Source: Vagococcus xieshaowenii
Lineage (GTDB): Bacteria > Bacillota > Bacilli > Lactobacillales > Vagococcaceae
Assembly: GCF_004792515.1 (NCBI RefSeq)
Contig: NZ_CP038865.1
Location: 456,001 to 520,000 of the forward strand
Direction: 5' to 3'
Length of the DNA: 64,000 nucleotides
The notes beneath the pieces were generated by a model. The model made no database searches. It saw nothing but the letters and a program-made list of their open reading frames with translations, and was not told the origin of the DNA. Below are positions 13,682-22,542 of the stretch, one piece after another. Positions within the stretch are counted from its first letter, which is position 1. Each line of letters begins with the position of its first letter. The position numbers were made by a program, and so were the translations under genes.

Positions 13682-15112
13682 ATGAACTTTGAAACAGTTA
13701 TTGGATTAGAAATCCACGTAGAATTAAAAACTGATTCTAAAATCTTTTCTCCATCACCTGCCCATTTTGGAGCAGAACCAAATGTAAACACAAACGAGAT
13801 TGATTTTAGTTACCCTGGTGTGTTGCCAGTATTGAATAAAGGCGCACTTGAATACGGGATTAAAGCAGCCTTAGCACTAAATTGTGGAATTGCTGAGTAT
13901 ACACATTTTGACCGTAAAAACTATTTCTATCCTGATAATCCAAAAGCTTACCAAATTTCTCAAGCTGATTATCCAGTAGGAGCGAATGGTTGGATTGAAA
14001 TCGAAGTTAATGGAGAAACAAAAAAAATTCGTATTGAACGTGTGCATTTAGAAGAAGATGCAGGTAAAAATATTCATGGAACAGATGGCTATTCTTATGT
14101 TGACTTAAACCGTCAAGGCACACCATTGATCGAGATTGTATCAGAAGCGGATATGAGATCTCCTGAAGAAGCCTATGCATACTTAGAAGCGGTTCGTTCA
14201 ATGATTCAATTCGCAGGCGTAAGTGATGTAAAAATGGAAGAAGGCTCAATGCGTTGTGACGCAAATATTTCTTTACGCCCATATGGTCAAGAAAAATTCG
14301 GAACAAAAGCAGAAATTAAAAACATTAACTCTATCAGTAATGTGAAAAAAGGTCTTGAGTATGAAGTCAAACGTCAAGAAAAAGTATTGTTATCAGGTGG
14401 AATGATTCAACAAGAAACACGTCGTTTTGACGATTCAACTGGTGAAACTATTTTAATGCGTGTCAAAGAAGGCGCAAGTGACTACCGTTATTTCCCAGAA
14501 CCTGATATTCCAATATTAGAAATTTCACCTGAATGGGTAGAAGAATTACGTACACAAATTCCTGAAATGCCAAAAGTACGTCGTACACGTTATGTTGAAG
14601 AATTAGGATTACCTGAATACGATGCAATGGTCTTAACATTATCAAAAGAAATGTCAGATTTCTTTGAAGCGACAATTGCTAATAAGGTGGATCCAAAAGC
14701 TGCATCTAACTGGTTAATGGGAGAAGTATCTGCACATTTAAATAGTGCACAATTAGAATTACATGAGACAAAATTGACGCCTGATAACTTAGCGGGTATG
14801 ATTCAATTAATAAATGATGGCACAATTAGTTCTAAGATGGCGAAGAAAGTTTTCAAAGAATTAATTGAAAATGGCGGGGATGCTAAACAAGTAGTTGAAG
14901 CAAAAGGGTTGGTTCAATTATCTGATCCAAGTCAATTATTGCCAATTATTACGGAGATTTTAGACAACAATGAACAATCGATTGAAGATTACAAAAACGG
15001 TAAAGACCGTGCAGTCGGTTTCTTAGTTGGTCAAACAATGAAAGCTACTAAAGGACAAGCAAATCCTGGAATCGTTAATAAGTTATTAATGGAAGAGCTT
15101 GCGAAACGTTAA
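13682..15112 (+). CDS. gatB: Asp-tRNA(Asn)/Glu-tRNA(Gln) amidotransferase subunit B
   Basis: 476 residues. The N-terminal kinase-like domain shows [37 protein letters not shown] and [10 protein letters not shown]. The helical tail is a YqeY-like domain for tRNA binding (residues ~330-476, e.g. [15 protein letters not shown]). GatB phosphorylates the carboxylate of mischarged Glu- or Asp-tRNA and transfers ammonia from GatA. It completes gatCAB. dagK follows after 17 bp with its own ribosome-binding site. Confidence 0.98.
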   Translation: MNFETVIGLEIHVELKTDSKIFSPSPAHFGAEPNVNTNEIDFSYPGVLPVLNKGALEYGIKAALALNCGIAEYTHFDRKNYFYPDNPKAYQISQADYPVGANGWIEIEVNGETKKIRIERVHLEEDAGKNIHGTDGYSYVDLNRQGTPLIEIVSEADMRSPEEAYAYLEAVRSMIQFAGVSDVKMEEGSMRCDANISLRPYGQEKFGTKAEIKNINSISNVKKGLEYEVKRQEKVLLSGGMIQQETRRFDDSTGETILMRVKEGASDYRYFPEPDIPILEISPEWVEELRTQIPEMPKVRRTRYVEELGLPEYDAMVLTLSKEMSDFFEATIANKVDPKAASNWLMGEVSAHLNSAQLELHETKLTPDNLAGMIQLINDGTISSKMAKKVFKELIENGGDAKQVVEAKGLVQLSDPSQLLPIITEILDNNEQSIEDYKNGKDRAVGFLVGQTMKATKGQANPGIVNKLLMEELAKR

Positions 15113-15129
15113 TAAGTGGAGGAAGTAAC

Positions 15130-16149
15130 ATGAGAGCAAGAGTGATTTATAATCCTACTTCAGGAAAAGAATTATTAAAGCGTCATTTACCAGATATTTT
15201 AATGATTTTAGAAGAGGCCGGCTATGAGGCAAGTGCCTACGCCACAACACCTGAACCAAATTCAGCAGAGACTGAAGCGCGTCGTGCAGCAATTGATGGG
15301 TTTGATTTAGTGGTCGCAGCAGGTGGAGATGGTACCATCAACCAAGTGATTAATGGTATCGCACCGTTGGAGAAGCGACCTAGAGTGGGGATTATTCCTG
15401 GAGGGACAACAAATGACTACGCTCGAGCGTTAAAAATCCCTCGTAATGATGTACTAGAAGCTGCTCGCGTTATGTTAAAAAAACAAACGCTTAAGATTGA
15501 TGTCGGTCAAGCTGATGATCATTACTTTATCAACATTGGTGCAGGCGGTTATTTGACAGAATTGACATACGAAGTTCCATCACAATTAAAGAGTATTTTT
15601 GGTTATTTAGCCTATATTGTTAAGGGCGCAGAAATGTTGCCACGAGTTAAACCAATCAATATGCGGTTAGAATACGATGATGGGGTTTACGAAGGAGAAG
15701 CGTCAATGTTCTTTGTAGGCTTAACTAATTCAGTCGGTGGATTTGAAACAATTGTTCCAGATGCCCAACTTGACGATGGTAAGTTCTCACTGATTATTGT
15801 CAAAACAGCTAACTTAGTTGAAATCTTGCGATTGATTGTTAAATTATTAAATGGTGGTAAGCACGTAAATGATGCCGGAATAATTTATACGAAGACCTCT
15901 GAGTTGAATGTTGCGCCTATGGATGAAGATGTTCGTTTGATGATGAACTTAGATGGTGAATATGGTGGCGATGCGCCGATGCGTTTCAAAGCATTACCGC
16001 AACATATTGAATTTTATGTTAATTTAGATGAGATGTCTGAAGATTCGTATGCCGGTGACAATGAGATGAAAGAAGTCAGTGATGCTTTTGTGAAAGAGAT
16101 GGAAGTCTTAACACAAGAAGACCTAAATGAAGATGGTAAAATTAGTTAA
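15130..16149 (+). CDS. dagK: Diacylglycerol kinase (DgkB type)
   Basis: 339 residues. The lipid-kinase catalytic domain begins ARVIYNPTSGKE, with the nucleotide-binding AAGGDGTINQVINGI near residue 65-80, then IPGGTTNDYARAL. The C-terminal two-layer domain holds INIGAGGYLTEL and MMNLDGEYGGDAP. The soluble enzyme rephosphorylates diacylglycerol released when lipoteichoic acid is made, recycling it to phospholipid. An acidic, poorly conserved tail closes the protein. It ends the gat run, and a hairpin with weak T-run character follows. Confidence 0.93.
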   Translation: MRARVIYNPTSGKELLKRHLPDILMILEEAGYEASAYATTPEPNSAETEARRAAIDGFDLVVAAGGDGTINQVINGIAPLEKRPRVGIIPGGTTNDYARALKIPRNDVLEAARVMLKKQTLKIDVGQADDHYFINIGAGGYLTELTYEVPSQLKSIFGYLAYIVKGAEMLPRVKPINMRLEYDDGVYEGEASMFFVGLTNSVGGFETIVPDAQLDDGKFSLIIVKTANLVEILRLIVKLLNGGKHVNDAGIIYTKTSELNVAPMDEDVRLMMNLDGEYGGDAPMRFKALPQHIEFYVNLDEMSEDSYAGDNEMKEVSDAFVKEMEVLTQEDLNEDGKIS

Positions 16150-16236
16150 GCAATGAAAAAAGTTGCTTTTAAGCGTTAGATACTATAAAGTAGTAAAGAA
16201 GTATTGGACGTAGTAGCGGATAAAATGAAATATTTT

Positions 16237-16270
16237 AGGGGGCTGAGACACTAGTCTTAGTTCCCTTTGT
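16237..16270 (+). terminator. Hairpin between dagK and rlmD, possible terminator
   Basis: CTGAGAC (16243-16249) pairs with GTCTTAG (16254-16260), extended by flanking AGGG/CCCT. The following TTTGTT is only a weak T-run, so it may be a terminator of the gat run or a 5' leader structure of rlmD. Confidence 0.45.
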
Positions 16271-16305
16271 TATGTACGGTTCAAACAAGAAAGAGAGAGT
16301 GTACA

Positions 16306-17670
16306 ATGTTACCAGTAAGTAAAAATGACCGTTTAGTGGTGGATGTAATTGATTTAACCCACGAAGGACGCGGTGTTGCAAAAGTAGATGGTTACCCAAT
16401 TTTTATTGAAAATGCTCTACCAGGCGAGCAAGTAAAAATTCATGTGATGAAAGTCGGTAAGAAATTTGCTTTTGCGAAAGTATTAAATATATTAACAGAA
16501 TCAGATAGCCGTGTCGCATTAGAAGATGAAACATTAATTCGTACCGGAATTGCTCCATTACAACATATGAGCTATGAAGCACAATTAGACTTCAAGCAAA
16601 AACAAGTTGAAAATGTTATGCGTAAAGTGGCAAAGATGCCTGAAATCGAAGTATTACCGACAATGGGGATGGAAGATCCAACACATTATCGTAATAAAGC
16701 ACAAATCCCTGTAAGAAAAATTGACGGAGAATTACAAACAGGTTTCTACCGTCGTAACAGCCATGATTTAGTGCCGATTGAATCGTTTTATATTCAAGAT
16801 GAAGTAATTGATCAAGCTGTTATTGCGGTTAGAGAAGTATTACGTAAGTTCAACGTTAAACCTTATAACGAAGAAGACAATACCGGCTTAATTCGCCATA
16901 TTATTGTTCGTCACGGACATTATACGGGTGAATTAATGGTAGTCTTAGTGACACGTGTTGGTAAAATTTTCCAAGGCGATAAAGTAGTAGCTGAAATCGT
17001 AGAAGCTTTACCAAATGTTACATCAATCATTCAAAATATCAATGGTGATCAAACAAACGTTATATTAGGTGAATGGACAAGAACACTTTATGGTAAAGAT
17101 GTGATTGTTGATGAGTTGTTAGGCAAACGTTATGAAATATCAGCTAAATCATTTTTCCAAGTAAATACCAAACAAGCAGAAGTTTTATATCAAGTAGCCA
17201 TTGATTTTGCTGATTTGAAAGAAACAGACACAGTGATTGATGCTTATTGTGGAACAGGGACTATTGGTTTAACGATTGCAGATAAAGTAGAACATGTCTA
17301 TGGTATGGAAATTGTGCCAGAAGCAATTAAAGATGCAAAACGTAACCAAGAAATCAATGATGTTGAGAACGTAACATTCCAAGTAGGTGCAGCTGAATAT
17401 GTCTTGCCAGAGTGGCAAGAAAAAGGAATTGAAGCTGATGTTATTATTGTGGATCCACCACGTAAAGGCTTGAAAGAAAGCTTTATCGAAACATCTGCCG
17501 CAATGCAACCAGAAAAAATTGTTTACGTTTCATGTAACCCAAGTACCTTTGCTCGTGATGTGAAGATTTATGCAGGTCTAGGTTATGAATTAACAAAAAT
17601 TCAACCGGTTGATATGTTCCCACAAACACCACATGTTGAAGTGGTAGGTCTATTAACAAAAATGAATTAA
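16306..17670 (+). CDS. rlmD: 23S rRNA (uracil-5-)-methyltransferase, RlmD/RumA family
   Basis: 454 residues. An N-terminal TRAM domain (VDVIDLTHEGRGVAKVDGYP) is followed by the TrmA/RumA methyltransferase domain: SAM motif DAYCGTGTIGLTIA, IVDPPRKGL and catalytic-cysteine segment YVSCNPSTFARD. It makes m5U in 23S rRNA; B. subtilis RlmCD in this family modifies two sites. The cysteines that hold a 4Fe-4S cluster in E. coli RumA (CGGC region) are replaced here by GIAPLQHMSYE. ATG 16306 is preferred to 16267 since AGAGAG precedes it and the TRAM domain then begins normally. Confidence 0.93.
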   Translation: MLPVSKNDRLVVDVIDLTHEGRGVAKVDGYPIFIENALPGEQVKIHVMKVGKKFAFAKVLNILTESDSRVALEDETLIRTGIAPLQHMSYEAQLDFKQKQVENVMRKVAKMPEIEVLPTMGMEDPTHYRNKAQIPVRKIDGELQTGFYRRNSHDLVPIESFYIQDEVIDQAVIAVREVLRKFNVKPYNEEDNTGLIRHIIVRHGHYTGELMVVLVTRVGKIFQGDKVVAEIVEALPNVTSIIQNINGDQTNVILGEWTRTLYGKDVIVDELLGKRYEISAKSFFQVNTKQAEVLYQVAIDFADLKETDTVIDAYCGTGTIGLTIADKVEHVYGMEIVPEAIKDAKRNQEINDVENVTFQVGAAEYVLPEWQEKGIEADVIIVDPPRKGLKESFIETSAAMQPEKIVYVSCNPSTFARDVKIYAGLGYELTKIQPVDMFPQTPHVEVVGLLTKMN

Positions 17671-17680
17671 TACTATAATG

Positions 17681-17710
17681 AAGACGTTTCTTAATAAGAA
17701 GCGTCTTTTT
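17681..17710 (+). terminator. Intrinsic terminator after rlmD
   Basis: AAGACG pairs with CGTCTT and inner TTCTT with AAGAA, followed by a T-run. Confidence 0.85.
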
Positions 17711-17781
17711 ATTTAATGAATTTTCAGATAAAATTATTGGTATAATAAAGTGAATGAGCCAAACGTGAGAGGAGACCACAC

Positions 17782-17889
17782 ATGATTGAGACGACTCGGT
17801 TAATATTGAGAGAGTATGGACTAGTTGATTTTGATGCGTTATATGAGGTATTATCAGATGTTTATGCGATTACTAGAGATGAGTGGTAA
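17782..17889 (+). pseudogene. Decayed GNAT N-acetyltransferase, N-terminal remnant
   Basis: After a good AGAGGAG site, an ATG frame encodes only 35 residues. MIETTRLILREYGLVDFDAL is the classic RimJ/RimL-type GNAT opening, continuing YEVLSD. The text then jumps to ITRDEW, which normally lies some residues later in the family, and stops at TAA. This looks like an internal deletion plus loss of the acetyl-CoA-binding region. No remaining GNAT core is visible before the next gene at 17978, so the gene is non-functional. Confidence 0.75.
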
Positions 17890-17977
17890 AAATTATCTGG
17901 AGAATAATATATTCGTATTGTTTAGGGGAAATACTAGGTGTATTATGACAAAAGAGTTAGTTAATAGGAGGAAATAA

Positions 17978-18589
17978 ATGTTTACAAAAGAAAGTTTTGA
18001 TGTATTTGAAATTGAAGGACTGGACGCGCGTATGGAAGCGATCAGAGCAAAAATCCAGCCTGTTTTTCAAGCGATTGGTGAAGAAGTGGTGTCCGCACTT
18101 ACGTCTGAATTAGAAGAGGAATTAATGATTCATATTGCACAGCACCGACGTCGCACAGCCTATGCACCGGAAAGTACTTGGGCGGCTTTTGGTGGTAATA
18201 AGCGAGGTTATAAAAAATTTCCTCACTTTGAGTTAACGATCAATGAAGACTATATTGGGATGTGGTTAAGTTTTATTGATAATCCAGAATTTGAAAAAGA
18301 AATCGCCCAAGCATTTATTGATCATCAATCATTGATTCAAACGCTAGATGAAACATTCGTTGTATCACTAGATCACACGAAACCAGATGTTCTGAAATTA
18401 AAAGAAATGGATCTGGAAAAAGGATTAATCAGATGGCGAGATGTCAAAAAAGGTGAGTTTATGGTTGGCCGAATCATTCACAAAGAAGAGGATAAACAGC
18501 TACAACCTGATGCACAATTATCATATATGTTAAGCACATATCAAGCTTTGCTTCCTTTGTACAATTTAGCATATAAAGTTAGAAAATAA
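17978..18589 (+). CDS. DUF1054 (UPF0637, YktB-like) protein
   Basis: 203 residues, matching the DUF1054 family along its whole length, e.g. the opening FTKESFDVFEIEGLDARMEA and HRRRTAYAPESTWAAFGGNKRGYKKFPHF (first and last parts of one conserved block near 48-76). Soluble, no signal peptide. The family is widespread in Bacillales and Lactobacillales with unknown cellular role. Start supported by AGGAGG. It stands alone between the GNAT remnant and the VOC gene. Confidence 0.9.
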   Translation: MFTKESFDVFEIEGLDARMEAIRAKIQPVFQAIGEEVVSALTSELEEELMIHIAQHRRRTAYAPESTWAAFGGNKRGYKKFPHFELTINEDYIGMWLSFIDNPEFEKEIAQAFIDHQSLIQTLDETFVVSLDHTKPDVLKLKEMDLEKGLIRWRDVKKGEFMVGRIIHKEEDKQLQPDAQLSYMLSTYQALLPLYNLAYKVRK

Positions 18590-18681
18590 CCATTTCTATT
18601 TTTTTTAAAGGGATATTTCTTCTATTTTTTGATGAATAATGTTACACTATCGTTAGTTATTTAATATAGAAAGAGTGGTAA

Positions 18682-19548
18682 ATGTTCATGCAGAAGTTTT
18701 TGATAGATCAAGAAACATTTATTGGATCTGTGGCGTTAAAAGTTAGAGATATGGAAAAGCAATTAGCTTTTTACACTGATGTATTGAAATTAGATATTTT
18801 GAATGAAGAAAATGACATGGCTTTTTTAGGTATTAAGGGAAGAAAAGCCCCTTTAATTGCCTTATTAGAAGAACCAGGAGCCTTACCAAGTCCTTATACG
18901 CATAACGGATTAAATCATATTGGGTTTAAAGTGAAAACAAGACAACAATTAAGTGAATTTTTGAATCATCTAGAAGCGGTTAATTATCCTGTATTAGAAA
19001 CATTAGATTATGGCTACGCTGAAGTATTAGTGATTAAAGACCCGGAATATAATGTGATAAAAATTTACTGGGACAAAGAAATCAAAACAGAAAAGTTCAC
19101 ACAAGAAAATCGTCCATTAGATGTTGAAGATTTAAGACGTGTATCGTCCGACAAATTAGAGCAATTAAGTGTTAAAACAGTTGTGGGACATGTTCAATTA
19201 AATGTATCAGACATTGAGAAAAGCGAAGCTTTTTATAAAGAAGTTTTAGGACTGAGATTAAGAGAAACAGATTTTCGTAGTGTCAGATATTTATCAGGTA
19301 ACGACTATCATCACCATATTTCACTAAGACATTCTCAGATATTAGAAGTGGATAAACCAGATGATGAACATATGGGATTAGATTATGTGACATTTTATCT
19401 ACGTAATGAAGAAGCCTTAGAAGCATTAAAAATGCATCTTGATGACATGAAGATGGATTATTTCTACAATAAAGGCAAACGTATTTTGAATGTGGATGAT
19501 CCAGATGGTATGCATATTTGGTTTAGAGTGATAGAGATGACGGTGTAG
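18682..19548 (+). CDS. VOC-family protein (glyoxalase / extradiol dioxygenase-like), two-domain
   Basis: 288 residues formed by two vicinal-oxygen-chelate modules, residues ~10-130 (GSVALKVRDMEKQLAFYTDV) and ~165-285 (VVGHVQLNVSDIEKSEAFYK). Metal-ligand-type residues are visible as H in NHIGFKV and in TVVGHVQLN, E in the region YAEVLVIKDPEYNVIKIYWD and H in PDGMHIWF. It resembles CatE-like catechol 2,3-dioxygenase annotations in Firmicutes, but substrate cannot be deduced. A second ATG at 18688 could also be used; AAAGAG lies 6 bp before the first. Its former terminator now lies beyond the inserted ISL3-type element. Confidence 0.85.
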   Translation: MFMQKFLIDQETFIGSVALKVRDMEKQLAFYTDVLKLDILNEENDMAFLGIKGRKAPLIALLEEPGALPSPYTHNGLNHIGFKVKTRQQLSEFLNHLEAVNYPVLETLDYGYAEVLVIKDPEYNVIKIYWDKEIKTEKFTQENRPLDVEDLRRVSSDKLEQLSVKTVVGHVQLNVSDIEKSEAFYKEVLGLRLRETDFRSVRYLSGNDYHHHISLRHSQILEVDKPDDEHMGLDYVTFYLRNEEALEALKMHLDDMKMDYFYNKGKRILNVDDPDGMHIWFRVIEMTV

Positions 19549-19568
19549 TAAAATATTGAAAAGATCAA

Positions 19569-19576
19569 AGAAAAGA
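19569..19576. repeat. Left 8-bp target site duplication
   Basis: AGAAAAGA directly precedes the left inverted repeat and is repeated exactly at 21103-21110. Confidence 0.93.
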
Positions 19577-21102
19577 GGCTCTTTGTCAAATTGGACTGAT
19601 GAGTAATTTTAGCCAACCATGAAAATGGAGAAAACATTCTCTGATTTCATGGTTTTTTGTTATTTAATGATTAACTTCTATCAAACCTTCGGTTAAAAAG
19701 ATTCTAATCCTCATATTGCTGAAAGATTTGAATCCATAAGAAACTCGTTTTAATGTTTTGATGTGTGTATTCTTTGCTTCAATCTTCCCATTTGAATAGG
19801 GATGTATTAAAGCATTGGTAATTCCTTCCTGATGACGTATCAGGTTTTGTACTTGTCCTTTAAACTCTTCATCTAATTCATCTGGTAAAGTATTCAATAA
19901 TTCAAAGAATCGTTCATATTCTTTTCTTCTAAATGAATCTAATAAATCATGGAAGTAGCCATAGGCTAATTTTAGAGGTTCGGAAAAATCTAATAACCGA
20001 TCAATCATCATCTGTTCGGTCAAATAAGGATACTTATTTGACCGAAAGCTCGGCCATCTTTTGTATTCAGAGATATTAATGTCTAATCTATTTTTAAGTA
20101 GGAAGCGCCAATTTTTCTTAAGTTTACTTGCTTCTACTTTATGTCCCGATGCCTTGAGTTTTTTCATTTCCCGTACTCTGAAACTATTAAAGGCTTCATT
20201 CAAATGTTTAACAATATGAAAACGATCAATGATTAATTCAGCATTTGGAAAGATATCCTTCACTAATTGGAAATAAGCTGCATTCATATCTGTCACAAGG
20301 TATTTGACTCTGAATCGTTCTTCATCTGGATAGCGATTAAAGTGAGGTATAAGATAATTTAATCTTCTGCTTTCCAATATTTCAACTAATTGTCCTGATT
20401 CACCATCAGCACAAATAAAACTCATAGAGTCTTCTATGGCTGTATGCGAACGGAATTCATCAACCATTAAAACCTCAGGCAACCAACGTTTTTTTGGACT
20501 AGGAAGGTAAGTTTCTAACGATTTTAATACCTGAATCACTTTACTTATTGAAACACTACATAATTTAGCAATTAGTTTTAGAGATATTCTTTCACCTAAT
20601 AACTCAATAATTTTGCCTTCAATTATCCTTGAAACATTGTGACAAGGTTTAACTAAATCAATTTGAGCAGTCCAGTGCTTATTACAGTTGCGACAACGAT
20701 AGCGTTGCTTAGATAGCTTCATAGAGACAATTCCTGTGTTCTCATGTGTTAATAGAATCTCTACTTCTTTAGAACCATTCTTAACAATAACGTACTTGCC
20801 GTCGCATTCTCTTGGAGAAGAGTCACAATTAGGGCAAGCTATCGTTTTAGGTTTATAGCTCGCTTTTATAATTTTCGCAGGCTTATTACGATAGGTTCCT
20901 TCGGAAACACTAGAAATTGTTAGATTAGAGTCTTCAATTCCATAAATTTTTTTGATATCATTAATCATAGCATATCGCTCCTTTTGTTTGTTTTGTGTGG
21001 TAACTTAATTTTAACAAAAGGCGATATGTTTTTTTAAGATTAAATACAAAAATAGGGCTGAAGAAGGAATAAACCTTCATCAGTCCTATTTATTATAGAG
21101 CC
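19577..21102. mobile_element. ISL3-family insertion sequence, complete (1526 bp)
   Basis: The element has 26-bp terminal inverted repeats matching at 21 positions (left 19577-19602, right 21077-21102; both start GGCTCT and end GGACTGATGA). It carries one transposase gene on the minus strand and is flanked by an exact 8-bp duplication, as is usual for ISL3. Intact ends, open transposase and perfect duplication indicate recent, possibly active insertion. A hairpin (19615-19658: AACCATGAAA/TTTCATGGTT with inner GAGAA/TTCTC and a T-run) lies inside the left end and could stop transcription entering from the VOC gene. Confidence 0.95.
19664..20968 (-). CDS. ISL3-family transposase
   Basis: 434 residues. 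The N-terminal zinc-binding region has CPNCDSSPREC and a second pair CRNCNKHW. Next comes a helix-turn-helix region (LIAKLCSVSISKVIQVL), then the DDE domain: VLMVDEFRSH, VTDMNAAYFQLVKDIFPNAE with RFHIVKHLNEAFN, and a C-terminal GKIEAKNTHIKTLKRVSYG containing the Glu. All catalytic residues appear present and the gene is uninterrupted. Start ATG at 20968 follows AAGGAGCGAT on the minus strand. Confidence 0.96.
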   Translation of the reverse strand: MINDIKKIYGIEDSNLTISSVSEGTYRNKPAKIIKASYKPKTIACPNCDSSPRECDGKYVIVKNGSKEVEILLTHENTGIVSMKLSKQRYRCRNCNKHWTAQIDLVKPCHNVSRIIEGKIIELLGERISLKLIAKLCSVSISKVIQVLKSLETYLPSPKKRWLPEVLMVDEFRSHTAIEDSMSFICADGESGQLVEILESRRLNYLIPHFNRYPDEERFRVKYLVTDMNAAYFQLVKDIFPNAELIIDRFHIVKHLNEAFNSFRVREMKKLKASGHKVEASKLKKNWRFLLKNRLDINISEYKRWPSFRSNKYPYLTEQMMIDRLLDFSEPLKLAYGYFHDLLDSFRRKEYERFFELLNTLPDELDEEFKGQVQNLIRHQEGITNALIHPYSNGKIEAKNTHIKTLKRVSYGFKSFSNMRIRIFLTEGLIEVNH

Positions 21103-21110
21103 AGAAAAGA
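21103..21110. repeat. Right 8-bp target site duplication
   Basis: AGAAAAGA, identical to 19569-19576, directly after the right inverted repeat. Confidence 0.93.
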
Positions 21111-21138
21111 AATGGCAACTTACTGTCATTTCTTTTTT
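21105..21138 (+). terminator. Terminator probably belonging to the VOC gene, displaced by the insertion
   Basis: AAAAGAAATG (21105-21114) pairs with CATTTCTTTT (21127-21136) and continues into Ts. The duplicated target AGAAAAGA overlaps the left arm, so the element inserted at the foot of this terminator. Confidence 0.75.
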
Positions 21139-21168
21139 GTTTATCGAGCAATCACGGTGAATAATATC

Positions 21169-21197
21169 TTTAGAAATATCTCAGTATATGGTAAAAT
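21169..21197 (+). promoter_or_regulatory. Probable promoter of murA-rho
   Basis: TTTAGA (21169-21174), 17-bp spacer, then TGG-TAAAAT (21192-21197) with an extended -10. Confidence 0.5.
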
Positions 21198-21263
21198 AAT
21201 TTAGATTGCACATAAAATGAAGCGTTTTGAGTGAGAAACCAAATAGAAGGAATGAATAGAGTA

Positions 21264-22526
21264 ATGAAAAAATTTTTGATCAAAGGTGGCACGAAGCTTA
21301 AGGGCGAAGTGACTATCAATGGGGCTAAGAACAGTACAGTTGCATTAATTCCAGCTGCTATTATGGCAGATTCACCAGTTGTTTTAGAAGGTGTGCCGGA
21401 TATTGCAGATGTTTATTCATTAAAAGAAATATTGGAAATCATGGGTGTAGGTGTCACATTTGAAGACAATACGATGACCATTGATCCAACAAAGATGGTA
21501 TCAATTCCCATGCCAAGTGGAAAAATTAATAGTTTAAGAGCGTCTTATTATTTCATGGGGGCTTTGCTTGCTAAATATGGTGAAGCAGTTGTAGGTCTTC
21601 CTGGTGGTTGTTTCTTAGGACCTCGTCCAATCGATTTACATGTTAAAGGGTTTGAAGCATTAGGGGCTCAAGTGAAATCTGAACATGGGGCTATGTATTT
21701 AAAAGCGCCAGAAGGTGGCCTAGTTGGAGCCCGTATTTTCATGGATGTTGTATCTATCGGAGCAACTATTAACGTGATGTTAGCAGCGACAACAGCTAAA
21801 GGACGTACAGTAATTGAGAATGCGGCGCGTGAACCAGAAATTATTGATGTGGCGACATTATTAAATAATATGGGTGCTAAAATTCGTGGTGCTGGAACTG
21901 ATGAAATTAGAATTGATGGTGTTGAGAAACTTTCAGGATGTCGTCATACCATTATTCCTGACCGTATTGAAGCAGGAACGTATTTATCGTTAGCAGCAGC
22001 AGCGGGAGAAGGGATATTAGTTAAAAATGTTATTCGTGAACATTTAGATAGTTTTATGTTAAAACTTGAAGAAATGGGCGTTAAAATGGATATTTACGAA
22101 GAAAGCATCTTTGTTCATCCAACGAATGAATTAAAACCAACAAATGTTAGAACTTATCCATATCCTGGATTTGCAACGGATTTACAACAACCTATTACAC
22201 CATTATTATTAAAAGCAACGGGTGAAAGTATTATTGAGGATACTATTTACCAACAACGTGTTAACCATATTCCAGAATTAGCTCGTATGGGTGCAAAAGC
22301 AAAAGTTGAAGGCAATATGATTGTATTATCAGGTCCCAATGAATTACACGGAGCAGAAGTTGCAGCGAGTGATTTAAGAGCGGGTGCTTGTTTAGTGATT
22401 GCTGGTATTATGGCACAGGGAGAAACAAAAGTCTCAAATATTGGCCATATCTTAAGAGGTTATGATTGCTTTATCGAAAAATTAACCACTCTAGGAGCGG
22501 ATATCCAATTAATCGAAGAAGATTAG
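21264..22526 (+). CDS. murA: UDP-N-acetylglucosamine 1-carboxyvinyltransferase (MurA2/MurZ type)
   Basis: 421 residues. The EPSP-synthase-like fold opens with [20 protein letters not shown]. The PEP- and fosfomycin-binding cysteine is Cys116 in [15 protein letters not shown]. Later [13 protein letters not shown] and [13 protein letters not shown] are family hallmarks. The enzyme transfers enolpyruvate to UDP-GlcNAc, the first committed step of peptidoglycan synthesis. Firmicutes carry two paralogues; the copy next to rho and rpmE is the MurZ/MurAB one, so this is assigned there. ATG 21264 (MKKFLIKGG) is preferred because AGAAGG lies upstream and homologues start there; 21252 and GTG 21231 are alternatives. 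Confidence 0.93.
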   Translation: MKKFLIKGGTKLKGEVTINGAKNSTVALIPAAIMADSPVVLEGVPDIADVYSLKEILEIMGVGVTFEDNTMTIDPTKMVSIPMPSGKINSLRASYYFMGALLAKYGEAVVGLPGGCFLGPRPIDLHVKGFEALGAQVKSEHGAMYLKAPEGGLVGARIFMDVVSIGATINVMLAATTAKGRTVIENAAREPEIIDVATLLNNMGAKIRGAGTDEIRIDGVEKLSGCRHTIIPDRIEAGTYLSLAAAAGEGILVKNVIREHLDSFMLKLEEMGVKMDIYEESIFVHPTNELKPTNVRTYPYPGFATDLQQPITPLLLKATGESIIEDTIYQQRVNHIPELARMGAKAKVEGNMIVLSGPNELHGAEVAASDLRAGACLVIAGIMAQGETKVSNIGHILRGYDCFIEKLTTLGADIQLIEED

Positions 22527-22542
22527 GAAAGTAGGGATCATC

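Noticed and set aside
16157-16200. Possible rlmD promoter (TTGCTT ... TATAAA)
   Set aside because: The spacing of 15 bp is too short to claim.
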